This document shows positions 1-7,841 of a stretch of DNA of 64,000 bases, one piece after another. Below the pieces are notes generated by a model. It was not told the origin of the DNA. It searched no databases and saw only the letters and a program-made list of their open reading frames with translations. Position 1 is the first letter of the stretch. Every line of letters begins with the position of its first letter. The DNA comes from Thalassovita mediterranea (GTDB lineage Bacteria > Pseudomonadota > Alphaproteobacteria > Caulobacterales > Hyphomonadaceae), in assembly GCA_019448215.1 (NCBI GenBank), contig CP080408.1, positions 1,426,001-1,490,000 of the forward strand. Reading direction: 5' to 3'. Position numbers and translations under genes: made by a program.

Positions 1-122
1 GCAACACCGGTGGCGCGGTAGAGGCGGCCGGTATCCATGTGCGGCAGGGCAAACAGGTCCGACAGGCGGCGGGCAATCGTCCCCTTTCCAGAGGCGAGCG
101 TTCCATCAATGGCAATAATCAT
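1..122 (-). CDS. cmk: Cytidylate kinase, N-terminal part (cut by window edge)
   Basis: Only the first 40 or so codons lie in the window; the rest runs off the left edge. The translation starts at an ATG at 122. It shows the nucleotide-binding P-loop GTLASGKGT at residues 7-15 and [11 protein letters not shown] at 29-39, the NMP-binding segment typical of CMP/dCMP kinases, which make CDP from CMP and ATP. In many bacteria cmk follows aroA directly. Here a macrodomain gene and an opposite-strand PLP enzyme gene separate them. The 113 bp to the next gene form a divergent promoter region. Confidence 0.9.
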   Translation of the reverse strand, partial: MIIAIDGTLASGKGTIARRLSDLFALPHMDTGRLYRATGV

Positions 123-235
123 GGCGCGGACAGATGCGTCATGTAGCCGGAAGGGTCAACCAGCCTTGCATTGCGGTGCAGTCACCTGTCAATTCGGGCC
201 TCGAAACTGGCCCCGGATACAAGGAAGACAGGCTG

Positions 236-1309
236 ATGAGTGGTCTATGCGCGCAACGCAACTGGGTGTGTGAGGCGGTGCGCCGTCTCAATGCCGACTT
301 CAACCGCTCCTCGGACACGCACCTCATCCGGGTAGACCTGCCGGGCTTCCCGGGCCAGCAGCTCTATCTGAAAGACGAGTCCATTCACCCGTCTGGCAGT
401 CTGAAGCACCGCCTCGCGCGGTCTCTCTATCTCTATGGCATCTGCAATGGCGCCATCGGGCCGGACACAGTCGTGGTGGAAAGTTCCTCAGGCTCGACGG
501 CCGTGTCGGAGGCATATTTCGCCAAGCTGCTGGGCCTGCGCTTCATCGCCGTTGTGCCGGAAGGGACCGCACAGAAGAAGATCGACCAGATCAATTTCTA
601 TGGCGCCGAGACCCGTTCGGTGCCTGCCTCGCAGATCTATGCCGAAGCTGAGCGGATCGCGCGTGAAACGGGCGGTCATTACATGGACCAGTTCACCTTC
701 GCGGAGCGGGCCACAGACTGGCGCGGCAATAACAACATTGCCGAGAGCCTGTTTGCGCAGCTGGCGCTGGAAGAACATTCCATCCCTGACTGGGTGGTGA
801 TGAGCGCGGGCACGGGCGGGACCTCGGCGACCATCGGGCGGTTCATCCGCTATCGCGGTGACCTCTCCGGCAAGACGCAGCTGTGCGTCGCCGACCCTGA
901 AAACTCGGTCTTCTACGACTATTACAATTCAGGTGACCGGGATTTGCGCCTGCAGACACGCTCACGGATCGAGGGGATCGGGCGGCCACGGGTCGAAGCC
1001 TCCTTCCAGCCGCGCGTGATCGACCGGATGGTTCAAGTGCCGGATGCCGCGTCACTGGCAACCATTCACTGGCTAGAGACGGTGCTTGGCCGCAAGTGCG
1101 GCGGCTCCACCGGCACGAATGTCTGGGCCGCGCTGCACCTGATGGCGGAAATGCGTGAGGCGGGCCGGGAAGGTAGCGTCGCAACGCTCATCTGTGATGG
1201 CGGGGAGCGCTATCTCGATACCTACTACAGTGCCGACTGGCTGGCCGCGCAGGGCCTCGAACTCGCGCCGCATCTTGAGACGATTGAAGGGCTCACCCGT
1301 CAGGGCTGA
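236..1309 (+). CDS. PLP-dependent cysteine synthase family protein (Cds1-like cysteine desulfhydrase candidate)
   Basis: A 357-residue fold-type II PLP enzyme. The PLP lysine is K57 in SGSLKHRLA, the substrate loop is SSSGST near 83-88, and the phosphate-binding glycine loop [12 protein letters not shown] is near 190-200. The gene encodes the cysteine synthase / cystathionine beta-synthase superfamily. Divergent members such as the mycobacterial Cds1 type act as cysteine desulfhydrases releasing H2S, pyruvate and ammonia, so synthase activity should not be assumed. The start is the ATG at 236, preceded by AAGGAAG; an in-frame ATG at 134 has no ribosome-binding site and adds 34 unlikely residues. 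Its last 10 bp overlap the 3' end of the macrodomain gene, tail to tail. Confidence 0.82.
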   Translation: MSGLCAQRNWVCEAVRRLNADFNRSSDTHLIRVDLPGFPGQQLYLKDESIHPSGSLKHRLARSLYLYGICNGAIGPDTVVVESSSGSTAVSEAYFAKLLGLRFIAVVPEGTAQKKIDQINFYGAETRSVPASQIYAEAERIARETGGHYMDQFTFAERATDWRGNNNIAESLFAQLALEEHSIPDWVVMSAGTGGTSATIGRFIRYRGDLSGKTQLCVADPENSVFYDYYNSGDRDLRLQTRSRIEGIGRPRVEASFQPRVIDRMVQVPDAASLATIHWLETVLGRKCGGSTGTNVWAALHLMAEMREAGREGSVATLICDGGERYLDTYYSADWLAAQGLELAPHLETIEGLTRQG

Positions 1310-1806
1310 TCCAAAGCGCCTTCAAGGGCTGTGGCCATTTTCTGGTCGAAGGCGGTGAGCGTAATTTTGACGGCGTGCTTTTTGGCGAAGTCGCGGCAGG
1401 TGTTTACCGCAATGCCGGCCGCCTCATTAGCGGGATAGCCGTAGACACCGGTTGAGATCGCCGGAAAGGCCATAGAGGTCAGGTCACGTTTGACGAGTTC
1501 CTCAAGGCAGTGGCGGTAGCAGGCCTTCAGCAATTCAGCCTCGCCCTGATCGCCGCCGCGCCAGACAGGGCCGACCGTATGGAAGATGAGGCGTGGCGCG
1601 ATATTGAAGCCTTCGGTGACGCGGACCTCGCCTGTCGGGCAGGGTGCGAGCGGCTTGCAGGCCTCTTTCAGCTCGGGCCCGGCAGCGCGATGGATTGCGC
1701 CATCGACTCCGCCGCCGCCCATCAGTGAGCTATTCGCGGCGTTCACGATGACATCACAGTCCACATCGAGAATGTTGCCTTGGTAGAGATCAATCGTGCC
1801 CTGCAT
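1300..1806 (-). CDS. Macrodomain protein, O-acetyl-ADP-ribose deacetylase type
   Basis: A 168-residue single macrodomain. The ADP-ribose-binding signatures are [22 protein letters not shown] at roughly residues 18-39 (split as [10 protein letters not shown] and [10 protein letters not shown]) and the distal loop [12 protein letters not shown] at about 114-125. This matches the YmdB/MacroD class, which hydrolyses O-acetyl-ADP-ribose and can remove mono-ADP-ribose from acidic residues. The start ATG at 1806 has GGAGTG upstream. It lies downstream of aroA with a 59 bp gap and the same orientation, so co-transcription with aroA is possible. Confidence 0.88.
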   Translation of the reverse strand: MQGTIDLYQGNILDVDCDVIVNAANSSLMGGGGVDGAIHRAAGPELKEACKPLAPCPTGEVRVTEGFNIAPRLIFHTVGPVWRGGDQGEAELLKACYRHCLEELVKRDLTSMAFPAISTGVYGYPANEAAGIAVNTCRDFAKKHAVKITLTAFDQKMATALEGALDQP

Positions 1807-1865
1807 ATCGAGTTCACTCCATATTCACTTCAGGGCTGAACGCAGGCGGGCGCGGGGCGTGCCGT

Positions 1866-3188
1866 CTATGTCTCTCGGATGTCAGCGCCGAGTGTGCGCA
1901 TATGGTCAAGGAATTCCGGGTAGGAGGTCGCGATCATTGCGATGTCATCGACGGCGACAGGCTTCTGGCTGGCCGTGCCCATGACGAGGGCGCTCATGGC
2001 GATGCGATGGTCGTGGCGGGTTTCCACAAGGCCGCCGCCGGGCGGGGGGCCGTCGTACCCCATGACGGTAAAGCCGTCATCATGCTCCTCGACCTCGACC
2101 CCGTTGACGCGCAGCATGGCGACGATGGCGCTGATGCGGTCACTTTCCTTGACGCGCAATTCTTCGGCGCCGCGCACGCGGGTCTCGCCTTTGGCAAAGG
2201 CGGCGATGACGGCGAGGATCGGGAATTCATCGATCATGGCGGCGACGAGCGTTTCAGGAATGGTGCAGCCCTTGAGGTCGCTGGTGGCGGCCTGAAGGTC
2301 GACAAGACGTTCGCCGGCGCCGTCGCCAATCTCTTCTGCGCCTAAACCTGCGCCCATGCGCCCTGCAGCCTGGAAGAAGCCGTCGCGCGTCTCATTCGAC
2401 ATGATGTGCTCGACGACAACGCCGCCCGATGGAGAGATCAGCGCGCCTGCGATCAGGAAAGCCGCCGATGAGGGGTCGCCGGGAATGCTCGTCTCAACGG
2501 CCTGCAGGGACTGCCCGCCCTTGATGGAGACCACGTTCTGGCTGCCGCTGCCGGGGCGGACCGAAACGTCCACGCCAAAGCTACGCAGCATGCGTTCGGT
2601 ATGGTCGCGGGTGGCGTGAAGCTCGGTCACTTCGGTGAGGCCATCAGCATTGAGGCCTGCGAGAAGGATGGCGGATTTCACCTGCGCGGAGGCCTGCTTG
2701 GGCGCATAGGAAATCGGCGTAAGGTCTGCGCGTCCGGTCAGGGTCAGCGGAAGCCTGTCGCGGCCTTCTGGCGAGAATTGCGCGCCCATCAGCTTCAGCG
2801 GGTCAGTGATGCGGGCCATCGGGCGCGAGGAAAGGCTCTTGTCGCCCGTCAGCTCTGCGGTGAGGTCATAGCCCGCCATTAGCCCCATCATCAGGCGCGA
2901 GCCGGTACCGGAATTGCCAAAGTCGAGAGACGCAGATGGCGAGCGCAGGCCTGCCTCTCCGACACCCTTGATGCGCCAGCGCTTTGGTGCGGTCTGCTCG
3001 ACCTCAGCGCCGAGGGCCTCCATGGCGCGCGCCGTGTTGATGACGTCCTCGCCTTCAAGAAGCCCTGAGATTTCAGACACGCCGTTTGCGGCACCTGCGA
3101 GCATTAGCGCGCGGTGTGAACAGGATTTGTCACCTGGTGCGCGAATTGCGCCCTGAAACCGATCAACCGGGAACGAAGTCCATGCCAA
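1866..3188 (-). CDS. aroA: 3-phosphoshikimate 1-carboxyvinyltransferase (EPSP synthase), class II
   Basis: A 440-residue EPSP synthase, joining shikimate-3-phosphate and PEP in the shikimate pathway. Class II (CP4-like) marks are present: GDKS with catalytic K21, SAQVK, NETR and RDHTE. The start is TTG at 3188, because AAAGGAG lies six bases upstream and the first internal methionine is residue 28, already beyond the catalytic lysine. The loop GNSGTGSR (91-98) carries Gly94, whereas the glyphosate-tolerant CP4 enzyme has alanine at the matching position. The usual neighbour cmk is displaced by two inserted genes. Confidence 0.95.
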   Translation of the reverse strand: MAWTSFPVDRFQGAIRAPGDKSCSHRALMLAGAANGVSEISGLLEGEDVINTARAMEALGAEVEQTAPKRWRIKGVGEAGLRSPSASLDFGNSGTGSRLMMGLMAGYDLTAELTGDKSLSSRPMARITDPLKLMGAQFSPEGRDRLPLTLTGRADLTPISYAPKQASAQVKSAILLAGLNADGLTEVTELHATRDHTERMLRSFGVDVSVRPGSGSQNVVSIKGGQSLQAVETSIPGDPSSAAFLIAGALISPSGGVVVEHIMSNETRDGFFQAAGRMGAGLGAEEIGDGAGERLVDLQAATSDLKGCTIPETLVAAMIDEFPILAVIAAFAKGETRVRGAEELRVKESDRISAIVAMLRVNGVEVEEHDDGFTVMGYDGPPPGGGLVETRHDHRIAMSALVMGTASQKPVAVDDIAMIATSYPEFLDHMRTLGADIRET

Positions 3189-3290
3189 TGATTTCTCCTT
3201 TACAGATCGACGCCAAAAGCGCTTTGACAGGGGCGGGGGTTTCTGGCAAGCGCCCCGGCAATTATTAAATCGAGCCCGGAGTTCCTACCA

Positions 3291-3920
3291 ATGGCTGATG
3301 CTGATCTTGGCACAAAGCAGATCTGTCCGAGCTGCGAAGCGAAATTCTACGATCTCAACAAGCGCCCTGCCGTTTGCCCCAAGTGCAAGACCGAATTCGA
3401 TCCTGAAGACGATGAGGTTCGCACGACGAGCGCAAAGCTGAAGGCCAAGCGCGCCAAGAGTTCTGTCCCTGTCGATGAGGATGAGGACGATCTCGAGGAA
3501 GAGACGAAGAAGAAAAAAAAGAAAAAAGCCACCGTCCGCGACACCGATGATGATGACATCGATGATGAGGACGAAGATGAGGATGATGAGGAAGAAGAAG
3601 ACGAGGACGATGAGGATGATGAATCCTCCCGCGAACTCGGATCTGAAGCCGATGAAGTCGTCCTGGAAGGCAATGACGAGGACGAAGACGAGGAAGCTGC
3701 ACCCGGCAAGGTGCCAAGCGGCTTCTCTGAAGACGATCTCGGCGATGACGACGACGATGATGAAGACATCCCGCTCGACGACGACGAAGATGAAGACTTC
3801 GACCTCGAAGGCGATATCGACCTCGACGATGATGATCTCGACATCGATGACGATGATGATGGTGATGACGACGCCGACGAAGATGACGGCGACGATGAGG
3901 ACGATACGAAATCGTCCTGA
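3291..3920 (+). CDS. FYDLN acid domain protein (TIGR02300 family)
   Basis: A 209-residue protein of the alphaproteobacterial FYDLN-acid family. The N-terminus holds a zinc ribbon: CPSC at about 13-16, the family signature KFYDLNKRP, then CPKC near 30-33. After a short lysine-rich stretch (about 72-78) the remaining 130 residues are almost wholly Asp and Glu, an intrinsically disordered polyanionic tail. The function is unknown; a zinc ribbon with an acidic tail would fit binding to basic proteins or to RNA polymerase or ribosome surfaces, but that is inference. It is divergent from aroA and followed by tRNA-Ala. A TTGACA-like box sits at 3224-3229 without a convincing -10 partner. Confidence 0.88.
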   Translation: MADADLGTKQICPSCEAKFYDLNKRPAVCPKCKTEFDPEDDEVRTTSAKLKAKRAKSSVPVDEDEDDLEEETKKKKKKKATVRDTDDDDIDDEDEDEDDEEEEDEDDEDDESSRELGSEADEVVLEGNDEDEDEEAAPGKVPSGFSEDDLGDDDDDDEDIPLDDDEDEDFDLEGDIDLDDDDLDIDDDDDGDDDADEDDGDDEDDTKSS

Positions 3921-3929
3921 TAATTGGAC

Positions 3930-3963
3930 TTGATCGGCGGCGCGTGAGGCTATAACTCACGCG
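3930..3963 (+). promoter_or_regulatory. Probable promoter of tRNA-Ala with overlapping dyad
   Basis: TTGATC (3930-3935) and TATAAC (3951-3956), 15 bp apart, lie about 22 bp before the tRNA. The -10 box is inside the loop of a perfect 8-bp inverted repeat, CGCGTGAG (3941-3948) and CTCACGCG (3956-3963). The dyad could terminate the preceding acidic-protein gene or bind a regulator. Spacing is slightly short, so the promoter call is tentative. Confidence 0.35.
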
Positions 3964-3977
3964 TCTCCGACTGGTAC

Positions 3978-4053
3978 GGGGCCTTAGCTCAGCTGGGAGA
4001 GCGCCTGCATGGCATGCAGGAGGTCAGCGGTTCGATCCCGCTAGGCTCCACCA
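3978..4053 (+). tRNA. tRNA-Ala (anticodon GGC)
   Basis: A 76-nt gene with CCA encoded (4051-4053). The acceptor arms GGGGCCU and AGGCUCC pair with the G3-U70 wobble that identifies alanine tRNAs. The D arm starts TAGCTCAGCTGGGA, the anticodon stem CCTGC/GCAGG closes the loop ATGGCAT with anticodon GGC (reads GCC/GCU), and the T arm contains GTTCGATCC. A hairpin terminator follows. From 4103 to 4346 I see no gene or clear signal apart from the ribosome-binding site of the next gene. Confidence 0.97.
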
Positions 4054-4077
4054 TTCCAATCCATTTCACTTCGTGAA

Positions 4078-4102
4078 AAAATCGATCCGGGGGATCGATT
4101 TT
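4078..4102 (+). terminator. Rho-independent terminator after tRNA-Ala
   Basis: An 11-bp perfect inverted repeat AAAATCGATCC (4078-4088) and GGATCGATTTT (4092-4102) with a three-base loop, ending in a short T run, 24 bp past the tRNA CCA end. Confidence 0.7.
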
Positions 4103-4346
4103 AGGATTTGAATGCTGCGACAGCAGCCCGATTTCCGGCAGACTGTTTCTCCTAGATGAATGACCCGGCAGGGGCTTCTGGTTCTGACCCCGTATCGGCG
4201 CCTCGCGCCTCACATGGGTCGCGCTCAGGGCTGCAGATTGAGCAGCAGCGCTAATCTCCACTTCGCCTGCGACGCCGCGCCCCGGAACACTCCTGATAAA
4301 TCGCTCGTTTCTCTCCTGACTTTCGACAAGACACGGAGAAGAAGAG

Positions 4347-5024
4347 ATGAGCTATACGCTTACCCTGCAGTCGGTTGAGACTGTGACCCCTGACGTGAAC
4401 AAGTACCGCTTCGACAAGCCTGCAGGTCTGGGCGTTAAGCCGGGCCAGGCGGTCGATCTTGCTATCGACAAGGATGATTGGCGTGAGGAAAAGCGCCCGT
4501 TCACGCCGACCAGCCTGCCCTCTGACGGCTTTCTGGAATTCACCATCAAATCCTATCCCGAACATGACGGCGTCACCGAGCAGATCGCCAAGCTGCAGCC
4601 GGGTGACCGTGTCCTCGTGGATGAGCCATGGGGCGCCATCAATGATGAGGGCAAGGGCTGGTTCATTGCGGGCGGTGCCGGTGTTACGCCTATGATCGCG
4701 ATCCTTCGCAAACGGCTGGAGGACAAGGGCACGCTGGAAGGCTGTGAACTCATCTTCTCCAACAGCAGGGAAGAAGACATCATCTACCGCGACGAGTTTG
4801 AGCGGATGGAAGGCCTGAAGACCTATTTCACTGTCACGGATGAGAAAAACGCCGATGTTCATACGCGCAAGATCGACAAGGCGCTGCTTGAAGAGCGTGT
4901 CGAGCCGGGCAAGGGCAAATGCTATATCTGCGGGCCAGATGGCATGGTCGAGGACATCGCCGGCGCGTTGAAGGAGATCGGCGTCGCGGAAGACGACATC
5001 ATCATCGAGGAGTTCTTCGACTGA
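4347..5024 (+). CDS. FAD-dependent ferredoxin-NADP reductase-type flavodoxin reductase
   Basis: A 225-residue protein with the ferredoxin-reductase fold: an N-terminal FAD beta-barrel (about 1-100) with the flavin motif RPFTPTS at 50-56, and a C-terminal NAD(P) Rossmann half with GGAGVTPM (109-116) and CGPDGMV near residue 195. It lacks an iron-sulfur domain, so it is a stand-alone reductase whose electron acceptor is unknown. The start ATG has GGAGAAGAAG just upstream. The gene stands alone between tRNA-Ala and the DUF1150 gene. Confidence 0.85.
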   Translation: MSYTLTLQSVETVTPDVNKYRFDKPAGLGVKPGQAVDLAIDKDDWREEKRPFTPTSLPSDGFLEFTIKSYPEHDGVTEQIAKLQPGDRVLVDEPWGAINDEGKGWFIAGGAGVTPMIAILRKRLEDKGTLEGCELIFSNSREEDIIYRDEFERMEGLKTYFTVTDEKNADVHTRKIDKALLEERVEPGKGKCYICGPDGMVEDIAGALKEIGVAEDDIIIEEFFD

Positions 5025-5227
5025 TCTGAACAGGTGTTCAGACTCAAGGCTTTAGGAGGTTGAATGCCCGCATACCGCCGCCATTGCGGCTTGAACGCGG
5101 CATAATCAGCCCCCAGATCTGATCATGACACGGAAAGACCCGGCACCATCCGGTGCCGCTGCCAAGCGGGGCACCTGGCCGGGGTTCTCATGTGTCGTGG
5201 TCCTGTCTTTGAAGGAAGGAGCATGCC

Positions 5228-5473
5228 ATGACGACAGACCTTGAACATCAAGCTGCAAAGCTCTTCACCGCGAAGGATCTGGTTTATGTACGCCAGATTG
5301 CGGACGAGGAACTGAGCGGCCTGCCTGATGAGGCGCTGGAAGCCGTCAATGATCGCAGCCGTCTGTTTGTGGTCGCGAATGGCGAGGGACAGCAACTGGC
5401 CATCGTAGAGGGCCGCGACGCTGCATTTGCTGCAGCCCGCGCCTATGAGATGCAGCCGGTCAGCGTCCACTAG
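5228..5473 (+). CDS. DUF1150 family protein
   Basis: An 81-residue alphaproteobacterial protein recognised by the C-terminal pattern in which a beta-hairpin is followed by GRDAAFAAARAYEMQPVSVH-type residues (end PVSVH). In other alphaproteobacteria the family often sits beside a small heat-shock protein gene; none is next to this copy. The start ATG at 5228 is preceded by GAAGGAAGGAGC. The 203 bp leader (5025-5227) holds a hairpin CGGCACC/GGTGCCG (5141-5158) and a 13-codon ORF discussed separately. No catalytic motif is visible and the function is unknown. Confidence 0.75.
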   Translation: MTTDLEHQAAKLFTAKDLVYVRQIADEELSGLPDEALEAVNDRSRLFVVANGEGQQLAIVEGRDAAFAAARAYEMQPVSVH

Positions 5474-5495
5474 ACGCCCTATCGGATGAACAAGG

Positions 5496-5524
5496 AAAAG
5501 CCCGGCGAGATGCCGGGCTTTTTT
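5496..5524. terminator. Bidirectional rho-independent terminator
   Basis: Perfect 11-bp stem AAAAGCCCGGC (5496-5506) and GCCGGGCTTTT (5512-5522) with loop GAGAT and a T run to 5524. It lies between the convergent DUF1150 and 2-hydroxyacid dehydrogenase genes, with A and T tracts on opposite sides, so it can serve both. Confidence 0.9.
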
Positions 5525-5529
5525 GCTGT

Positions 5530-6516
5530 CTAGAGAATAGCCGGAATGACGCGGTCTGGGGGCCTGTGGCCGTCGGCGAAGGTCTTGATGTTTATGATGA
5601 CCTTCTCGCCCATCTCGATGCGGCCCTCCTCGGTCGCAGAACCCATATGCGGCAGGAGCATCACATTGGAGAGGCCCAGCAGTTCAGGGTTCACGGCAGG
5701 CTCGCGCTCGAACACGTCGAGGCCTGCACCAGCGATCTTGCCAGCCTTGAGCGCGCGGGCGAGGGCCGCTTCGTCGATGACTTCGCCGCGCGCCGTGTTG
5801 ATGATGTAGGCGTCCTTGCGGACGAGATCGAGGCGGCGCGCAGACAGCAGGTGGAAGGTCGCCGGCGTGTGCGGGCAGTTGACCGAGATGATGTCCATCC
5901 GGGCCAGCATCTGGTCGAGGCTTTCCCAGTACGTTGCATCCAGTTCTTCGGTCACCTGACGGTTCACCGGCTTGCGATTGTGATAATGGATTTGCAGGCC
6001 GAACGCTTTTGCGCGGCGGGCAACAGCCTGACCGATCCGGCCCATGCCGATAATGCCGAGCCGCTTACCGGCAAGCCGCTTGCCGAGCATCCAGGTCGGC
6101 GCCCAGCCATCGAACTTGCCTTCCTCGAGAAGCTTGATGCCCTCATGCAGGCGGCGCGGCACAGCGAGGATGAGCGCCATGGTGACGTCAGCGGTGTCGT
6201 CGGTCAGCACGCCCGGCGTATTCGTGACGGTAATGCCGCGCTGGACCGCGCTTTCAATGTCGAGATTGTCGACGCCTGCGCCAAACTGGGCGATGTGGCG
6301 CAGCTGCGGGCCGGCCTGCGCCAGAAGGCGGGCATCGATCGCGTCCGTAACCGTCGGCACCAGAACGTCGGCCCGCTTGACCGCGTCGACGAGCTTTGCG
6401 TCGTCGAACGGAGTGTCAGTTTCGTTGAGCTCGGTGTCGAAGAGCTCTTTCAGACGGAGCTCCACCGGGTCCGGCAGGCGCCGTGTCACGATAACCTTCA
6501 GCCGCTTTGCGGTCAT
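5530..6516 (-). CDS. D-2-hydroxyacid dehydrogenase (glyoxylate/hydroxypyruvate reductase type)
   Basis: A 328-residue D-isomer-specific dehydrogenase. NAD(P)-binding GIIGMGRIG is at 154-162. The catalytic set is R243 (NTARGE), E272 (FEREP) and H290 (LPHMGSAT), and the substrate loop is FGAGVDN at 78-84. The FGAGVDN plus HMGSAT combination fits glyoxylate/hydroxypyruvate reductase or glycerate dehydrogenase activity; the exact substrate and NADH/NADPH preference cannot be settled. The start ATG at 6516 has AAGGAAAGGAAAC upstream. It is divergent from the SH3-like secreted protein. Confidence 0.88.
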   Translation of the reverse strand: MTAKRLKVIVTRRLPDPVELRLKELFDTELNETDTPFDDAKLVDAVKRADVLVPTVTDAIDARLLAQAGPQLRHIAQFGAGVDNLDIESAVQRGITVTNTPGVLTDDTADVTMALILAVPRRLHEGIKLLEEGKFDGWAPTWMLGKRLAGKRLGIIGMGRIGQAVARRAKAFGLQIHYHNRKPVNRQVTEELDATYWESLDQMLARMDIISVNCPHTPATFHLLSARRLDLVRKDAYIINTARGEVIDEAALARALKAGKIAGAGLDVFEREPAVNPELLGLSNVMLLPHMGSATEEGRIEMGEKVIINIKTFADGHRPPDRVIPAIL

Positions 6517-6631
6517 GCGCGTTTCCTTTCCTTGCCGTCAGCGCATAGCAGAGCGAACCGCCTGCGCCAATTGCTGCGACAGAACCATCGGCCTTTACGC
6601 CCGATTCACCAAGCGCCGACTAGATAGCCAC

Positions 6632-7147
6632 ATGCTGGGATTTTGCCGTCTTTTTCTATCTGCCTGCCTTATCCTGACTGCCTGTCAGTTGGCAACGCCG
6701 TCTGCCGCAGCGCAGGCCGTGAAGATCAGTCAGTTTTCGGGAAAGCCTGTGCCGCGCTTTGCCTCGTTGCGCTATGCGCGGGTGAATGGACGGATCGGGC
6801 CGTCGACGGATCATCAGGTAGCGTTCGAATATGAGCGCGCAGGCATGCCGGTGCTGATCGTGAAGGAAACGACCGACTGGGCGCAGGTTCGCGATTTTGA
6901 CGGCGATGAAGTCTGGATACATGTCGGACAACTGACCGAACCCGGGCATGTGATCGTCACCAAGGAAACCGCCCTGCGGAGAAAACCGCAATCTGGCTCC
7001 CCGGCGCGCGCGACGATTGAACCTGGCGTTCTTGCAGAGTTGCATAGCTGCAATGAGAGGTGGTGCGAGGTGAGCGCAGGTGCCTACACCGGCTGGATCG
7101 ACAAGCCTTCGCTCTGGGGTCTGAACACAGACACAGCTGGCCTATAG
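6632..7147 (+). CDS. Secreted SH3-like domain protein
   Basis: 171 residues. The N-terminus is a signal peptide with a possible lipobox (LTAC near residue 18) and also a conventional AAAQA cleavage region near 28, so either a lipoprotein or a periplasmic protein. The body contains two bacterial SH3-like repeats (the DUF1058 type common in alphaproteobacteria): RYARVNGRIGPS...W.QVRDFDG.EVWIH and ALRRKP...WCEVSAGAYTGWI. Such domains usually bind peptidoglycan or act in envelope stress sensing. The start at 6632 was chosen because it begins the signal peptide; upstream in-frame codons are antisense to the dehydrogenase. Confidence 0.8.
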   Translation: MLGFCRLFLSACLILTACQLATPSAAAQAVKISQFSGKPVPRFASLRYARVNGRIGPSTDHQVAFEYERAGMPVLIVKETTDWAQVRDFDGDEVWIHVGQLTEPGHVIVTKETALRRKPQSGSPARATIEPGVLAELHSCNERWCEVSAGAYTGWIDKPSLWGLNTDTAGL

Positions 7148-7223
7148 CTGCTGGTTTGCTTGACAAGGCGGATTGGGGCAGGCTCATGCCCTGATCGCAA
7201 TTGACGGCAAGTAGAGGCATTGC

Positions 7224-7778
7224 ATGAGCGGACCGCACGATTACCACACGCCCCAATCCTCCTATACCAAGGAAGAACTCCTGATCTCCGGGCAGGGCCA
7301 GCTTTTCGGCCCCGGCAACGCACAGCTGCCGGTTCCGCCCATGCTGATGATGGACCGCATCACCGAGATCAGTCTCGATGGCGGTGAGTTCGGCAAGGGC
7401 CACGTCATCGGAGAGTATGACGTGAAGCCTGACCTCTGGTTCTTCCAGTGCCACTTCCCGGGCGATCCGGTGATGCCGGGCTGCCTTGGTCTCGATGCCA
7501 TGTGGCAGGCTGTCGGCTACTGGCTTGGCTGGTCAGGCTCGCCTGGCAAGGGCCGCGCGCTGGGTGTTGGCGAAGTGAAGTTCACCGGTGAGATCACGCC
7601 GGACAAGAAGCTCGTGAAATATGTCATCGACATCAAGCGCGTGCGCCGCGGCAGGCTGAATCTCGGCATCGCCAATGGCCGCGTCTATGTCGATGAAGAG
7701 CATGTCTATACGGCGCTCGACATGAAGGTCGGCCTGAAGAACGTGCTGGACGGCGATACGGGTATCCCGGGCGCTTGA
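7224..7778 (+). CDS. fabA: 3-hydroxydecanoyl-ACP dehydratase/isomerase
   Basis: 184 residues, hot-dog fold. The catalytic pair is H77 in [11 protein letters not shown] and D91 in LGLDAMWQ, keeping the 14-residue spacing of H70/D84 in E. coli FabA. It dehydrates 3-hydroxydecanoyl-ACP and isomerises the trans-2 product to cis-3-decenoyl-ACP, the branch point for anaerobic unsaturated fatty acids. The start ATG has GTAGAGG upstream. It is followed 63 bp later by fabI; the fabB that normally lies between them in many alphaproteobacteria is missing here. Confidence 0.95.
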   Translation: MSGPHDYHTPQSSYTKEELLISGQGQLFGPGNAQLPVPPMLMMDRITEISLDGGEFGKGHVIGEYDVKPDLWFFQCHFPGDPVMPGCLGLDAMWQAVGYWLGWSGSPGKGRALGVGEVKFTGEITPDKKLVKYVIDIKRVRRGRLNLGIANGRVYVDEEHVYTALDMKVGLKNVLDGDTGIPGA

Positions 7779-7841
7779 CGCTTTCCTCCGGCGCGCCTAG
7801 CCCGGACCACAGACATAGATATTCGCAGGGAGTGAACGCTC

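Noticed and set aside
134..1309. Longer start for the PLP enzyme
   Set aside because: The added 34 codons have no ribosome-binding site or homologous sequence, and the ATG at 236 is preceded by AAGGAAG.
3347..3960. Long Ser-rich and Arg/His-rich open frames opposite the acidic-tail gene
   Set aside because: They result from the repetitive Asp/Glu codons read in other frames; no start signal or domain.
3989..4261. 90-codon minus-strand ORF ending in VEPSGIEPLTSCMPCRRSPS-type residues
   Set aside because: It is antisense to tRNA-Ala; the GIEPLTS signature is the well-known false product of tRNA antisense strands.
5566..6627. 353-codon plus-strand ORF opposite the 2-hydroxyacid dehydrogenase
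   Set aside because: Antisense shadow; the minus-strand frame has complete dehydrogenase motifs.
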